Of a DNA stretch of 64,000 bases, positions 52,901 through 62,450 are shown piece by piece; positions within the stretch are counted from its first letter, which is position 1; each line of letters starts with the position of its first letter. The notes under the pieces were generated by a model. That model was not told the DNA's origin. It searched no databases and saw only the letters and a list, made by a program, of their open reading frames with translations. Source of the DNA: Nitrospirales bacterium (GTDB lineage: Bacteria; Nitrospirota; Nitrospiria; Nitrospirales; UBA8639). Location: the NCBI GenBank assembly GCA_029261295.1, contig JAJDBP010000002.1, positions 310,001-374,000 of the forward strand, read 5' to 3'. Both the position numbers and the translations under genes were made by a program.

Positions 52901-55192
52901 ATGGCTTCACCGTTTATTGGAAAACAATTTACTTTTACGCAACCAGATGGATCGATGATTCAAGTACGTGGATGGGGTGACCAGCATTATGGAGTTTTCG
53001 AAACCTTAGACGGGTATACCTTAGTGAAAAATCCTAGCACGGGATTCTTCGAAATTGCCCAGTTATCAAATGATGGAGATCATCTAGAGCCTGCATCAGG
53101 TCCACGAGGAGAAATGGATGGGAGGCGGTTTTCCGTTCAGCCTGGTGTGCGGATCAATCGTGAGACAGCTCGGGCGCGAGGGTTGGAAAGCGCATTACGG
53201 TTTAGCGGCCGGCGATGTGATCGGCGGCGGGAACAACGTAAATCCCTGGCCAGGTCGGCTCGAAGCTTGAGGGGGCCAGCTTTTGCCCCGCCGCAACGCC
53301 CAACAGTTGGTGATTTTGTAGGGCTTTGCCTCCTCATTGATTTTCCTGATGAACATGGAACGATTGCCAGAGATGACGTTGACAAATTTTGTAATCAACA
53401 AGGGTACAACGGTTTTGGTAATAACGGATCTGTTTTTGATTATTTCCTGGATAATTCAATTGGCCGATGTCGTTATACGAATATTGTCGTAGAATATTAT
53501 CGAGCTCAACATCCCAAATCGTTTTATACCAACCCCGCCATTGAGATGGGAGTTCGGGCCCGGCAATTGATTGTTGAAGCTCTCACACATTTAAAAAATA
53601 ATAATTTTGATTTTTCGCCATTAACCGTTGATAGTGAAGGATTTGTTTATGCGCTGAATGTGTATTATTCCGGTGAGGTAGTGAATAATTGGTCTGAAGG
53701 TTTATGGCCCCATGCATGGCATTTAGCCAACTCGATTGAATTAGCGCCTGGAAAGGCCGCCTTTGATTATCAGTTTACCGATATGAGTCACCAACTGTCG
53801 CTTGGAACGTTTTGCCATGAGAACGGGCACATGCTTTGTGACTATCCTGATTTATATGATTATGGAAGTGAGTCAAGTGGGGTGGGCGCCTATTGCTTAA
53901 TGTGTGCTGGGGGGAACATCAATGAGAAAAACCCAACCCATATTTCCGCATATCTTAAGCGGCTGTCTGGGTGGGCCAACAATGTCAAAGCCATTGGGCA
54001 CAATGAGGAAATAGAACTGGCCTCTGGGACAAATGATTTTGCTCTCTTTCCGAAAAGTAGTGGGGAATATTTCATTCTTGAGAATCGAAAAAAGAGTGGA
54101 CGAGATATTTCATTAACTGATGAAGGTCTCACTATTTGGCATGTGGATGAAGATGGCAATAACAGTCATGAGCAAATGACTCCGAACCAGCATTACGAAT
54201 TATCCTTAGAACAGGCGGATGCGCAATTCCGTTTAGAAACTTGGCGCGCTCATATGGGAGATTCAACCGATTTGTATGGACGGAACAACAACCGTTTTTC
54301 AGATACCACGATGCCGAATAGTAAGTGGTGGGATGGAACGGCATCTCACTTAGATATTTCTGAAATTTCGGCACCTGGTCCCATAATGCAGTTTCGGGCG
54401 AAGTTATTCCAGGATGATGAGAACCAACAGCCCATACAAGGGGAGTCTTTGCCGGGGGCTCCAATTCCAGATAATATGGCTGCTGGGATTTCTGACACGA
54501 TCACCATCAATCAAGAAGGGATGATAGCTGGGGCCAAGGTAACCTTGGATATTACACACACCTATCGTGGAGACTTGCGGGTGACCTTAGTCGCTCCATG
54601 GGGTGAAGAGATTCGATTGCATGAAAGAAACCAAGGTGGGAGCGCTGATCATCTTCAGCGAATCTACGATGAGTCAGATCTGCAAATTCTTGCCAATCTC
54701 CATGGGAAGAGCACATTAGGGGATTGGCGTTTAATGGTTCAAGATCTGGCCTCTGCTGACGTGGGAGTGTTGAACCGTTGGGGGTTGGAATTTGCCACAA
54801 GTAGTCAGCCAAAGGGAGATGTCATATTGGAAGAGTCTCCAGGTACCCATATCCCGGATAATAATACTGCAGGCATTCAGCGTACTCTCGATACCAATGT
54901 AGAGGGGGAGGTTGCCAATGTAGAAGTCTCAGTCAATATTACACATACTTATATTGGTGATCTGCGGGTTAGCTTGCTGTCGCCTTCCGGCACAGAGGTG
55001 GCCCTCCATAGTCGGACCGGTGGGTCTGGCGATAATGTGGAAGAAATCTACACGACCTCCACTACCCCTACTTTAGGAACATTAGCAGGCGAATCAATAA
55101 AGGGAACTTGGGGGTTGAAAGTTTCTGATCAAGCTGGGCTCGATGTTGGGAAGCTCAATAACTGGCGAGTACTGATTCAGCCAGTATCTTGA
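52901..55192 (+). CDS. M6-family metalloprotease with two P domains
   Basis: A 763-residue zinc peptidase related to immune inhibitor A. The zinc site HENGH is at residues 306-310 (GTFCHENGHMLCDYPDLYD). Domain order: an N-terminal propeptide-like part (GDQHYGVFETLDGYTLVKN), the catalytic domain (about 135-510), then two proprotein-convertase P domains (about 515-630 and 640-762), each with ITHTYRGDL or ITHTYIGDL and VTLVAP or VSLLSP. P domains usually occur on exported proteases, yet no Sec signal is visible: the protein starts MASPFIGKQF and AGGAGG supports that ATG. Confidence 0.87.
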   Translation: MASPFIGKQFTFTQPDGSMIQVRGWGDQHYGVFETLDGYTLVKNPSTGFFEIAQLSNDGDHLEPASGPRGEMDGRRFSVQPGVRINRETARARGLESALRFSGRRCDRRREQRKSLARSARSLRGPAFAPPQRPTVGDFVGLCLLIDFPDEHGTIARDDVDKFCNQQGYNGFGNNGSVFDYFLDNSIGRCRYTNIVVEYYRAQHPKSFYTNPAIEMGVRARQLIVEALTHLKNNNFDFSPLTVDSEGFVYALNVYYSGEVVNNWSEGLWPHAWHLANSIELAPGKAAFDYQFTDMSHQLSLGTFCHENGHMLCDYPDLYDYGSESSGVGAYCLMCAGGNINEKNPTHISAYLKRLSGWANNVKAIGHNEEIELASGTNDFALFPKSSGEYFILENRKKSGRDISLTDEGLTIWHVDEDGNNSHEQMTPNQHYELSLEQADAQFRLETWRAHMGDSTDLYGRNNNRFSDTTMPNSKWWDGTASHLDISEISAPGPIMQFRAKLFQDDENQQPIQGESLPGAPIPDNMAAGISDTITINQEGMIAGAKVTLDITHTYRGDLRVTLVAPWGEEIRLHERNQGGSADHLQRIYDESDLQILANLHGKSTLGDWRLMVQDLASADVGVLNRWGLEFATSSQPKGDVILEESPGTHIPDNNTAGIQRTLDTNVEGEVANVEVSVNITHTYIGDLRVSLLSPSGTEVALHSRTGGSGDNVEEIYTTSTTPTLGTLAGESIKGTWGLKVSDQAGLDVGKLNNWRVLIQPVS

Positions 55193-55208
55193 TTCACAGA
55201 GGGAGTTT

Positions 55209-55250
55209 GCGCACCTTAGGCGTAGTTCAATCCTACGGCCTAAGGTGCGC
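55209..55250 (+). terminator. Hairpin after the M6 protease gene
   Basis: Perfect 13-bp stem (55209-55221 with 55238-55250), extended inside by GTAG/CTAC with one bulge. It is followed within a few bases by ATTTTT. It probably ends the protease transcript, although the T-run is short and offset. Confidence 0.55.
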
Positions 55251-55366
55251 GGCAGATTTTTGGAAATATTTGGAATAGAATTCATGAAATAGGTTCTGAA
55301 AAAAATGAATAGCTCTGGCAAAAAATTCTAAGGAGATGGACAAAGTTCATAAACGAGTACCTTTGT

Positions 55367-56479
55367 TTAAAATAAGGAAGATGGAAAAGTATTAATCCTG
55401 ATTGAGAAACACAGGAGAGCGAGAAGAAACATTCCTATTCCAAAAATAGCTTCAGTGAGAAAGGGATTTAGTTCAGCAATGAACTTGATAGTATTATTAG
55501 GTAGAGAGATTGATTGAGATTGGATGTTCAGCCACCAAGTGATTCCTGCCAAGCTACCTGCCCCTATTACGATTAAACTGCCGGTTGTTGATGCTAGGCC
55601 GATTCCCATGAGGACTCGTGGCCAGGTTGGTTTTTTCAGGTGGGAATCCGTCTGAGCGATTCTCTTTTCGCCTATCCACCAGAAGCGTAGTCCCAATCCC
55701 ATCATTATTAAAACCAGTCCGCAATATAGTGAGATGTAGGGCTCCAATTCGATGCCTGGATGAGGTACCAGAATCCAGAATAGGCCAAACGCTGTAACAA
55801 GCCAGGGGAGGCCATGGGCTAAAACGTAAACAGTCGTTTCTTTCCAGGTAGCGCGGGTGTAGACCAAGACTAGACCGCATCCTATTCCCACCAATAATCC
55901 TCCCAACACATCTGTAGGGAAATGTGAGCCTTTGATGACGCGGCATGTGCCAATGAAAGTCGCAAGCCCAAACCATATTATTCTTCCTTTAGGAAAGTAA
56001 TAGGAGAACACCAGTGCCATCGAAAATGATCCGGAGGTATGGCCGGAAGGAAAGGAATCTAATCCGCTCTCCAGGGTAGGGCCGATCTCCCAGGGTGTGG
56101 TGTCCATGAGGCGGGGACGGGGTCGGCTTAGAGTGTGTTTAAGGATTTGAGTGATTAGGCCACTAATGCCGTGGGCGAGTAAGGAGTAAAGCCCAGCGAA
56201 TTTCCAATTCTCCGATTTAAGCCAAAGGCCGATTCCTCCAATGGCCAATGAAACTAGGACTAAGGTGAGGCCGTGTCCCATCTTATTTCCGATATTGCCA
56301 ATTTGATCGACGAGGGGATCTGTGAAGCGATGAACGAGGTTCAAGCTGGGATGGTCTGCTTGACCCATGGCCGCGAACAACAGGATGATGAGAAGGATGG
56401 AGAGTCCGATAATCGAGTTGGCAGCGTGCCTGGATAGGATTGGAGGAACGGGTGAAGGAGACGGTGGTTGGTCAATCAC
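55367..56479 (-). CDS. PAP2-family membrane phosphatase
   Basis: A 370-residue integral membrane phosphatase with about nine membrane segments. The three acid-phosphatase signatures are seen: the first around HTLSRPRPRL, then FPSGHTSGSF, then GTCRVIKGSHFPTDVLGG. Likely substrates are lipid phosphates such as undecaprenyl pyrophosphate or phosphatidic acid. The C-terminal half has extra membrane segments beyond the PAP2 core. A decayed copy of its C-terminal part lies at 52331-52552. Confidence 0.85.
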   Translation of the reverse strand: MIDQPPSPSPVPPILSRHAANSIIGLSILLIILLFAAMGQADHPSLNLVHRFTDPLVDQIGNIGNKMGHGLTLVLVSLAIGGIGLWLKSENWKFAGLYSLLAHGISGLITQILKHTLSRPRPRLMDTTPWEIGPTLESGLDSFPSGHTSGSFSMALVFSYYFPKGRIIWFGLATFIGTCRVIKGSHFPTDVLGGLLVGIGCGLVLVYTRATWKETTVYVLAHGLPWLVTAFGLFWILVPHPGIELEPYISLYCGLVLIMMGLGLRFWWIGEKRIAQTDSHLKKPTWPRVLMGIGLASTTGSLIVIGAGSLAGITWWLNIQSQSISLPNNTIKFIAELNPFLTEAIFGIGMFLLALLCFSIRINTFPSSLF

Positions 56480-56543
56480 AGAATATTAGTGAGGATGGAT
56501 TCCTGCCAACTATTGGAGTGCTGTAATTATTTTCTATGTCTCG

Positions 56544-56581
56544 ACCCTCACCCTAGCCCTCTCCCTGCAAGGGCGAGGGAG
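56544..56581 (+). repeat. REP-like 38-bp dispersed repeat, copy 2
   Basis: Inverted relative to 4052-4089 with about four mismatches. It lies between a PAP2 gene start and the 3' end of the PD40 gene. Confidence 0.7.
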
Positions 56582-56602
56582 CATAGAAAGGGAAGGAGGA
56601 AA

Positions 56603-57712
56603 TTATGGAACCCAATCAGCTATAAAAATATTGAATTCCCCTTTGGCGGTTGTATTGCGGTCGGAAGACCATACAAGCTGTTTCCCATCAGGCGAGAACA
56701 TAGGGAAACCATTGAATTTCCCATTGAAGGTAATTTGTTCGGGTTTTGTGCCGTCTTCCCCAATGACATGGAGATGAAACGATGGACGACCTTGATGATC
56801 GGGTGGTGTGGCGAGATTCGACGAGTAAATAATGCGCTTGCCGTTAGGGAGGAAAAATGGCGCAAAGTTTGAACGTCCATTGTTTGTGACCTGGGTTTTG
56901 TGTGATCCGTCAGTATTCATGATAAAGATTTCTAAGTTGGAGGGCTCCACCTGGTTTTGTGCTAAGAGTTCCTTGTAGGCCTTCACTTCGTCCTCGGCTT
57001 GAGGATGATGTGCCCGATACACAATTCGCTTACTGTCTGGTGAGAAAAATGCCCCGCCATCATAGCCGACTTCTTTGGTTAGGCGTTTGATATTTCGCCC
57101 ATCGATATCCATCGAATAGATATCAAGGTCGCCATTGCGGACTGAGGTAAAGACCACCATTCTCCCGTTCGGGGAAACTGTAGCCTCCGCATCGTATCCC
57201 GGTGCCGACGTCAGCCGTTGTAAGTCGGTGCTGGCGACATTCATCGAGAAAATATCATAGTTATCTAACGCCCATCGGTACTGTTTTGTTTGTGGAAGTT
57301 TTGGTGGGCATTGTCCGCCAGTTAAATGAGTTGAGGAAAATAAGACTCGACGGTTTCCTGGAAAATAGTACCCACATGTTGTGCCACCTACCCCCATGCT
57401 CACGCGACGGACATTCGAGCCATCAAGATTCATGGTGTAGATCTGATAACAAGAACGCAGTGTTTTGCCATCCGGTTCCAACGTGGATTGATACACGAGT
57501 TTATAACCGTCAGGTGAAAAATAGGCTTCCGCATTTTTTCCGGAAAATGTCAATTGCTTGATATTGGCTAAATGGGGTTCGGACTTCGTCTCTTGAGTTG
57601 GAGTGTGTGCTGCAGGAGGTTCAGCAGCCAATACTGGAGAATAGATGAGTAAAAAGAGCATGGTCAAAAGTGTCCATGCTGCGAGCGTATTAGTTCGGAT
57701 ATTCCAATCCAT
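56603..57712 (-). CDS. Exported TolB-like PD40 beta-propeller protein
   Basis: The 369-residue product has a Sec signal (TNTLAAWTLLTMLFLLIYSPVLAA), then multiple WD40-like PD40 blades: SGKNAEAYFSPDGYKLVYQS, AEATVSPNGRMVVFTSVRNGDLDIYSMDIDG, GGAFFSPDSKRIVYRA, FAPFFLPNGKRIIYSSN. Periplasmic TolB-like proteins help keep the outer membrane intact or bind partners. It is next to the M1 aminopeptidase gene on the same strand. The start at 57712 is chosen over 57766, which would precede the signal with a non-signal leader. Confidence 0.85.
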   Translation of the reverse strand: MDWNIRTNTLAAWTLLTMLFLLIYSPVLAAEPPAAHTPTQETKSEPHLANIKQLTFSGKNAEAYFSPDGYKLVYQSTLEPDGKTLRSCYQIYTMNLDGSNVRRVSMGVGGTTCGYYFPGNRRVLFSSTHLTGGQCPPKLPQTKQYRWALDNYDIFSMNVASTDLQRLTSAPGYDAEATVSPNGRMVVFTSVRNGDLDIYSMDIDGRNIKRLTKEVGYDGGAFFSPDSKRIVYRAHHPQAEDEVKAYKELLAQNQVEPSNLEIFIMNTDGSHKTQVTNNGRSNFAPFFLPNGKRIIYSSNLATPPDHQGRPSFHLHVIGEDGTKPEQITFNGKFNGFPMFSPDGKQLVWSSDRNTTAKGEFNIFIADWVP

Positions 57713-57791
57713 GTTGTAGTCTCTACCTCCCCTGTCCCCTCCCCACAAATGAGAGGGAACGATCAAAGCCCCGAATGTTTATGCGCATTGC

Positions 57792-59933
57792 TCATGGTGA
57801 TGAGATGATGAATTCACGAGCAGAGTGTACTGGCTGAAACATCCCGCGGGCAACAACCTTGCCTTTTTCAAACACCAAATAACTATCCCACCCATAAAAG
57901 AAGAGGAGACGGGCGACGGGAGTGACGGCTTCAGGCGAGTGGCCGAAAAAGAGCGAGACAGTGTGATTCGACAAATTCGGATGTGAACAGGTGATAAGAA
58001 ACGCCATGTTGAGTCCCTCAAATACCTGGTCCAGAATTGTGGTGCGTCCTGATTCCATCTGAACATGCTTGTTGCAGGCTTGGAAGGATTTTGACTCCAA
58101 GAGCTGACGGGCCGGGGTGCCAATGATGAGATATGAAGCCTCATCCGTTATTTTCGGGGAATCGATTTGACGTACTTCAATATTAGGCTGCCCCTGGATT
58201 CGCTGCATGAGAGCCTGGAGACTGGCATCTTCTTCTTCCGAAGCGGTCTTGGCATGAACCAAAATGCGATGGGTATCGGTGTCCCAAGCATTCAACATGG
58301 GAGGCAACTGTTCGCGTTGTAGGCGCAGGAGCCAATGGTGTTCTGGGTCAAGGGAAATGGAAGTAGGAATGCCAGGGACATTTAATGAAAGCGGCTGGCT
58401 TTTCTGCTCCAGCGTCACTTTCGCGTTGAATGTTCGGTCATTTTGAAGATTGACTTGAATAGGTAATGGCAGTGTATAGGGCGTATCATTTTGAGAAAAA
58501 GTTCCGGACACAAGGCTTTGGCCTGGACGAAGCGGATCTGGCTGAAATAAGAGGTTCTCAACGGTGACTGATGGTGCGCCTGGTCGCCCAACCCACTGCC
58601 TAAAGAACTCTGTCAGATTCTGCCCTGATATCTCTGAGAACCCTCGTTCCAGATCTTTCCATTCAACATACTTTCCTGTTCCTTCATGAATAATGTGACG
58701 GATGCTTTTGAAAAATAAATCGTCACCAATCTCCTGTCGGAGCATATGAAAGACCAGGGCAGTTTTTTGATACCCTACAGCATTATCGATACGGGTTTCT
58801 TTGTGGTGGAACTGCCGGATGGGATAATCCTTAATTGGGGTTGCATAGAGGTTGTATTCGTCCATCATTCGACGGCGGGTCTTGACGGCTGCCGCGTGGT
58901 TCCCCGTCGCTTCATCGTAATAATAATTAGAAAGATAGGTTGTGAGGCCTTCGACCCAATTGCCCTCAGAAAAATTATTGAACACGGAATTCCCCAGCCA
59001 AGAATGCACAATTTCATGACCAAGAGAGTAGGGTTGTGTGTATCCACGGCGTACAATGCGTTGTCCTAGAAGGGTGAATGAGGGCATCCCCAATCCGCTA
59101 GGAAAAAAGTTCTCAACGACGGAAAATTGTGTGAAGGGATAGGGGCCTAAGAGTTTGGTATACAGATCTAAATAATTGGCAGTCGCATCGAGATATTGGG
59201 GTGCCAATGGGGCCTCGTCTGGAAAGAGATAGGTCGCCAGTTGAATGTCCCGCCAGGATTGTTTCTGGACCACAAAATGATTGGCGGCTAGCGTCAAAGC
59301 CTCGGTGGGCGCCTGAATACTCCATTGGCTTATTCGTTGTTCCCCCGTCACCGACTGATTGGTTTCCTGCCCCTGTGTGATCGCTTGCCAATCAGCAGGG
59401 AGAGTCACTGCCAAATCAAATGTAACAAGATGTTGTTCCCACGTTGGATACCAAAATGTTTCTGATGTGAGGTAGATCCCTTCCGGTCCAATATGGCCCT
59501 TGGTTTTATCTGGCCTGACAAAGCGAAGTCCCCTTGACGTTTTTGGCGCTTCTTCAATCTGTCCGTGATAGGCAATTGTGAGGGTAGGTATATCGTCTGA
59601 TGGCTTTTTGCTAGATGAGGGATGGTCGATTATCCATTGCCTGAATCCCGTTTGGTTTGAGGGATTATCAGGAATTTTTGAAACGGAGACTGATTGTCCG
59701 TTTATCTCTACCCGATCTATTACCAAATTCTGATTCAATGCAAAGGAAAATGGTGATGGCTTTAACAGGCTCTTCGGCAAATGAATAACATCCGTGGCCG
59801 AGAGGTTATGAGTGTCAGGGGCTAATTCAACTGTTAGGCTGTGGTGTATGGATGGTAGGGTAGAGGCGACAGTAATGGGGCTTGTACCCATCCACCCAGC
59901 AATGAGCCAAATAAGAATACGAAGGGTGGCCAT
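57792..59933 (-). CDS. M1-family metallopeptidase
   Basis: A 713-residue aminopeptidase-type zinc protease. The substrate-binding loop is a GLGMPSFTLLG variant of GAMEN. The zinc site is GHEIVHSWLGN with the Glu in NWVEGLTTY. The N-terminal segment (LRILIWLIAGWMGTSPITVAS) looks like a signal peptide, so it probably acts in the periplasm. The ATG at 59933 is right after the ftsY stop (59935); the longer frame from 60179 would overlap ftsY. Confidence 0.87.
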   Translation of the reverse strand: MATLRILIWLIAGWMGTSPITVASTLPSIHHSLTVELAPDTHNLSATDVIHLPKSLLKPSPFSFALNQNLVIDRVEINGQSVSVSKIPDNPSNQTGFRQWIIDHPSSSKKPSDDIPTLTIAYHGQIEEAPKTSRGLRFVRPDKTKGHIGPEGIYLTSETFWYPTWEQHLVTFDLAVTLPADWQAITQGQETNQSVTGEQRISQWSIQAPTEALTLAANHFVVQKQSWRDIQLATYLFPDEAPLAPQYLDATANYLDLYTKLLGPYPFTQFSVVENFFPSGLGMPSFTLLGQRIVRRGYTQPYSLGHEIVHSWLGNSVFNNFSEGNWVEGLTTYLSNYYYDEATGNHAAAVKTRRRMMDEYNLYATPIKDYPIRQFHHKETRIDNAVGYQKTALVFHMLRQEIGDDLFFKSIRHIIHEGTGKYVEWKDLERGFSEISGQNLTEFFRQWVGRPGAPSVTVENLLFQPDPLRPGQSLVSGTFSQNDTPYTLPLPIQVNLQNDRTFNAKVTLEQKSQPLSLNVPGIPTSISLDPEHHWLLRLQREQLPPMLNAWDTDTHRILVHAKTASEEEDASLQALMQRIQGQPNIEVRQIDSPKITDEASYLIIGTPARQLLESKSFQACNKHVQMESGRTTILDQVFEGLNMAFLITCSHPNLSNHTVSLFFGHSPEAVTPVARLLFFYGWDSYLVFEKGKVVARGMFQPVHSAREFIISSP

Positions 59934-59934
59934 G

Positions 59935-60861
59935 TCAATCTGGGGGTGTTTCTTGAGGCAACAGGGCATCCACGAAAGCTGCAGCATTAAAATCTTGGAG
60001 ATCCTCTTCCTTTTCACCCACGCCGATGAGTCGAATGGGAAGATTGAGTTCTTCGACGATGGCGACCACCACTCCGCCTCTTGCTGTTCCATCGAGTTTC
60101 GTGAGAGCAAGTCCGGTGACACCAAGTGATTCATGAAATTGTCGAGCTTGGGCGATGGCATTTTGGCCCAGTGTACCATCTAAGACGAGCAATGTTTCAT
60201 GGGGTGCGCCAGGCATCTCCCTTTCAATGATTCGTTTCATTTTCTTTAATTCATCCATTAAATTGACTTTGGTGTGAAGCCGTCCGGCGGTGTCGATGAG
60301 CACGACATCCACGTTTCGTGCTTTGGCGGCCACGATGCCATCAAATACCACAGCTGCTGGATCGGAACCTTGTTTATGCTTAATGACGTCCACACCCGTT
60401 CGCGTTCCCCAAATATCTAATTGTTCGATCGCGGCTGCACGAAAGGTATCGCCTGCCACAAAGAGGGTTTTTAATCCGAGTTGACTGAAACGATGGCCTA
60501 ACTTGGCAATGGTAGTGGTTTTGCCAACGCCATTGATGCCAATAGTTAAGAACACGAACGGTTGAGGTCCTCGACGAATGATTTCTTCTAGTGGCTCTGT
60601 TTCCCCTTTTCTTAAAATATCAAGGAGCAGTCTTTTTAGTACCTCAAGGGGAGTGGCAGATTGAAATGGTCCGGTTTGAGAGTTTATTTCTTCTAAAAAT
60701 CTTTGAACCGTCCTTACGCCGACATCGGCTTGAAGAAGGCTTTCCTCGACATCTTCAATAACAGTTGGATCAAGCTCGCTTCCGATCAAGCGGCGAAGTG
60801 AACTTTGCACGCTTTGGCGTGTTTTCGATAACCCATCCTGAAGACGTTGAATCCAGCTCAT
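59935..60861 (-). CDS. ftsY: Signal recognition particle receptor FtsY
   Basis: GTPase that docks SRP-bound ribosomes at the membrane. The 308 residues have the short N domain followed by G motifs GINGVGKTTTIAKLG, DTAGRLHTKVNLMDELKKM, ALTKLDGTARGGVV and GVGEKEEDL. The acidic A domain of E. coli FtsY is absent, as in many bacteria. The M1 peptidase gene starts right after its stop. Confidence 0.96.
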   Translation of the reverse strand: MSWIQRLQDGLSKTRQSVQSSLRRLIGSELDPTVIEDVEESLLQADVGVRTVQRFLEEINSQTGPFQSATPLEVLKRLLLDILRKGETEPLEEIIRRGPQPFVFLTIGINGVGKTTTIAKLGHRFSQLGLKTLFVAGDTFRAAAIEQLDIWGTRTGVDVIKHKQGSDPAAVVFDGIVAAKARNVDVVLIDTAGRLHTKVNLMDELKKMKRIIEREMPGAPHETLLVLDGTLGQNAIAQARQFHESLGVTGLALTKLDGTARGGVVVAIVEELNLPIRLIGVGEKEEDLQDFNAAAFVDALLPQETPPD

Positions 60862-60906
60862 AGCCTGTACAGGAGAAAAAGTGGTGAATGTATAGAGAGA
60901 GTTGAT

Positions 60907-61356
60907 TTAGGCAAGTAGTCGAGGGATGGGCGAAAGTTTTTTAACGATGGTCCGCTCTTTTCGCTGCATCCTTCCGGCTTCCCGCGCTGATTGTTCGTGA
61001 TCATAGCCTAGAAGATGAAGGGTCCCGTGGATGAGTAATCGAAGAATTTCTTGGTCAGAGGTATTTTCGAACCGGGAAGCTTGCCCAATCGCGATGGGTA
61101 GGCAGATGACGACATCTCCCAAGAAGACTTCTCTTTGTTTCCCCACACTTACCATTGGAAACGCGAGAACATCGGTGGGGTAATCCTTCCCCCGGTATTT
61201 CCGATTTAAACTGCGCATGCGTGTTTTTCCGACCAATGAGAGGCTCAACTGTGCGGTGGGATGACCAGCCTGTACTAATATTGACTGGGCGACGCGACGA
61301 ATCGTATTGGTATGGACGGAATGACGGCGAAGATGAGTACGAAACCAAATGGCCAT
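60907..61356 (-). CDS. ybeY: Endoribonuclease YbeY
   Basis: Zinc-dependent endonuclease in 16S rRNA 3' processing and quality control. The 149 residues carry NRKYRGKDYPTDVLAFP and the metal site LLIHGTLHLLGYDHE. It starts 6 bp after the phoH stop on the same strand, the standard phoH-ybeY pair. Confidence 0.95.
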   Translation of the reverse strand: MAIWFRTHLRRHSVHTNTIRRVAQSILVQAGHPTAQLSLSLVGKTRMRSLNRKYRGKDYPTDVLAFPMVSVGKQREVFLGDVVICLPIAIGQASRFENTSDQEILRLLIHGTLHLLGYDHEQSAREAGRMQRKERTIVKKLSPIPRLLA

Positions 61357-61362
61357 GGGGCA

Positions 61363-62346
61363 TTAGACCATCGGTCCTTGACCATTGGTGTTCGATCCCG
61401 AATCAGATTCAAACCGATCATAGGCTTTGATTATGTCTTTGACTAATTGATGACGGACCACATCTTGTTCTGAGAAATAGACGAATTGAATACCTTCAAT
61501 CTTCACAAGAATTTCCGCAATTTGGGATAACCCTGATTTTTGTGAATCCGGCAGGTCAATTTGTGTGATATCTCCGGTAACGATAGCTTTAGAGTTCATC
61601 CCGAGACGCGTTAAAAACATTTTCATTTGTTCGGTTGTGGTGTTTTGGGCTTCATCTAGAATGACAAATGCGTCATCCAAAGTTCGGCCACGCATGAATG
61701 CCAATGGAGCAATTTCTATTTCCCCTCGTTCGATGAGTCGATTCGCGCGCTCAATATCCATCATGGTATAGAGCGCATCGTATAAAGGCCGTAAGTAAGG
61801 ATGGACTTTGGCAAACAAATCACCAGGGAGAAAGCCAAGATGCTCGCCGGCCTCTACGGCAGGACGTGCCAATATAATCCGGCTGACCTGTTTGTGGGTC
61901 AGAGCAGCTAAGGCCATTGCCATGGCCAAGTACGTTTTCCCAGTTCCGGCAGGGCCAATGGCAATGACCAAATCAGACTGCTTAATCGCCTGGAGGTAAG
62001 CCTGCTGCGTGGGTGTTTTAGGGTTAACCGTTCCCTTGGTGGTAGAAAGATTATTCGTAGGAAAGGTGTAGGGCTTGAGAGGAACGTCCCGTTTTTCTTC
62101 GGTCGCTCTGATCGCCCGGGAAATGTCTTCCGGTTTCAATTCATGGTGGATCTGAGTCCAGTCAGCGAGTTCCTGTAAAATATGTTCGGCTCGTTTGATG
62201 GATTCAGGTTGACCCTCCAGAGTGATTTCATCGCCGCGTGCGGCCATGTTGACCTTCAGCTCCCCTTCAATCATTTTGAGGTGCAAGTCCTGTGGGCCGA
62301 ATAGATTTGCTAAATCAACTCCTTCGCGTAGTTTAATTTTTCTCAC
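61363..62346 (-). CDS. phoH: PhoH-family ATPase
   Basis: A 327-residue P-loop ATPase, possibly an RNA helicase, linked with YbeY. Walker A is GPAGTGKTYLAMA. The RPAVEAGEHLGFLPGD, FVILDEAQNTT and GDITQIDLP blocks follow. An N-terminal KH-like part (VNMAARGDEITLEGQ) is present. Confidence 0.95.
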   Translation of the reverse strand: MRKIKLREGVDLANLFGPQDLHLKMIEGELKVNMAARGDEITLEGQPESIKRAEHILQELADWTQIHHELKPEDISRAIRATEEKRDVPLKPYTFPTNNLSTTKGTVNPKTPTQQAYLQAIKQSDLVIAIGPAGTGKTYLAMAMALAALTHKQVSRIILARPAVEAGEHLGFLPGDLFAKVHPYLRPLYDALYTMMDIERANRLIERGEIEIAPLAFMRGRTLDDAFVILDEAQNTTTEQMKMFLTRLGMNSKAIVTGDITQIDLPDSQKSGLSQIAEILVKIEGIQFVYFSEQDVVRHQLVKDIIKAYDRFESDSGSNTNGQGPMV

Positions 62347-62450
62347 AGAAGACGTGAATTACCTTCCTACCTGCATTTGTATCAGAAATTTGTAACCGTG
62401 GTTGCATTCTAACAAAGGCCCTCACATGCCTCAAGAAAGAGATATCTATC

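Noticed and set aside
57724-57760. C-rich stretch upstream of the PD40 gene as a third REP-like copy
   Set aside because: It shares only CCCC runs with the 38-bp repeat and does not align along its length.
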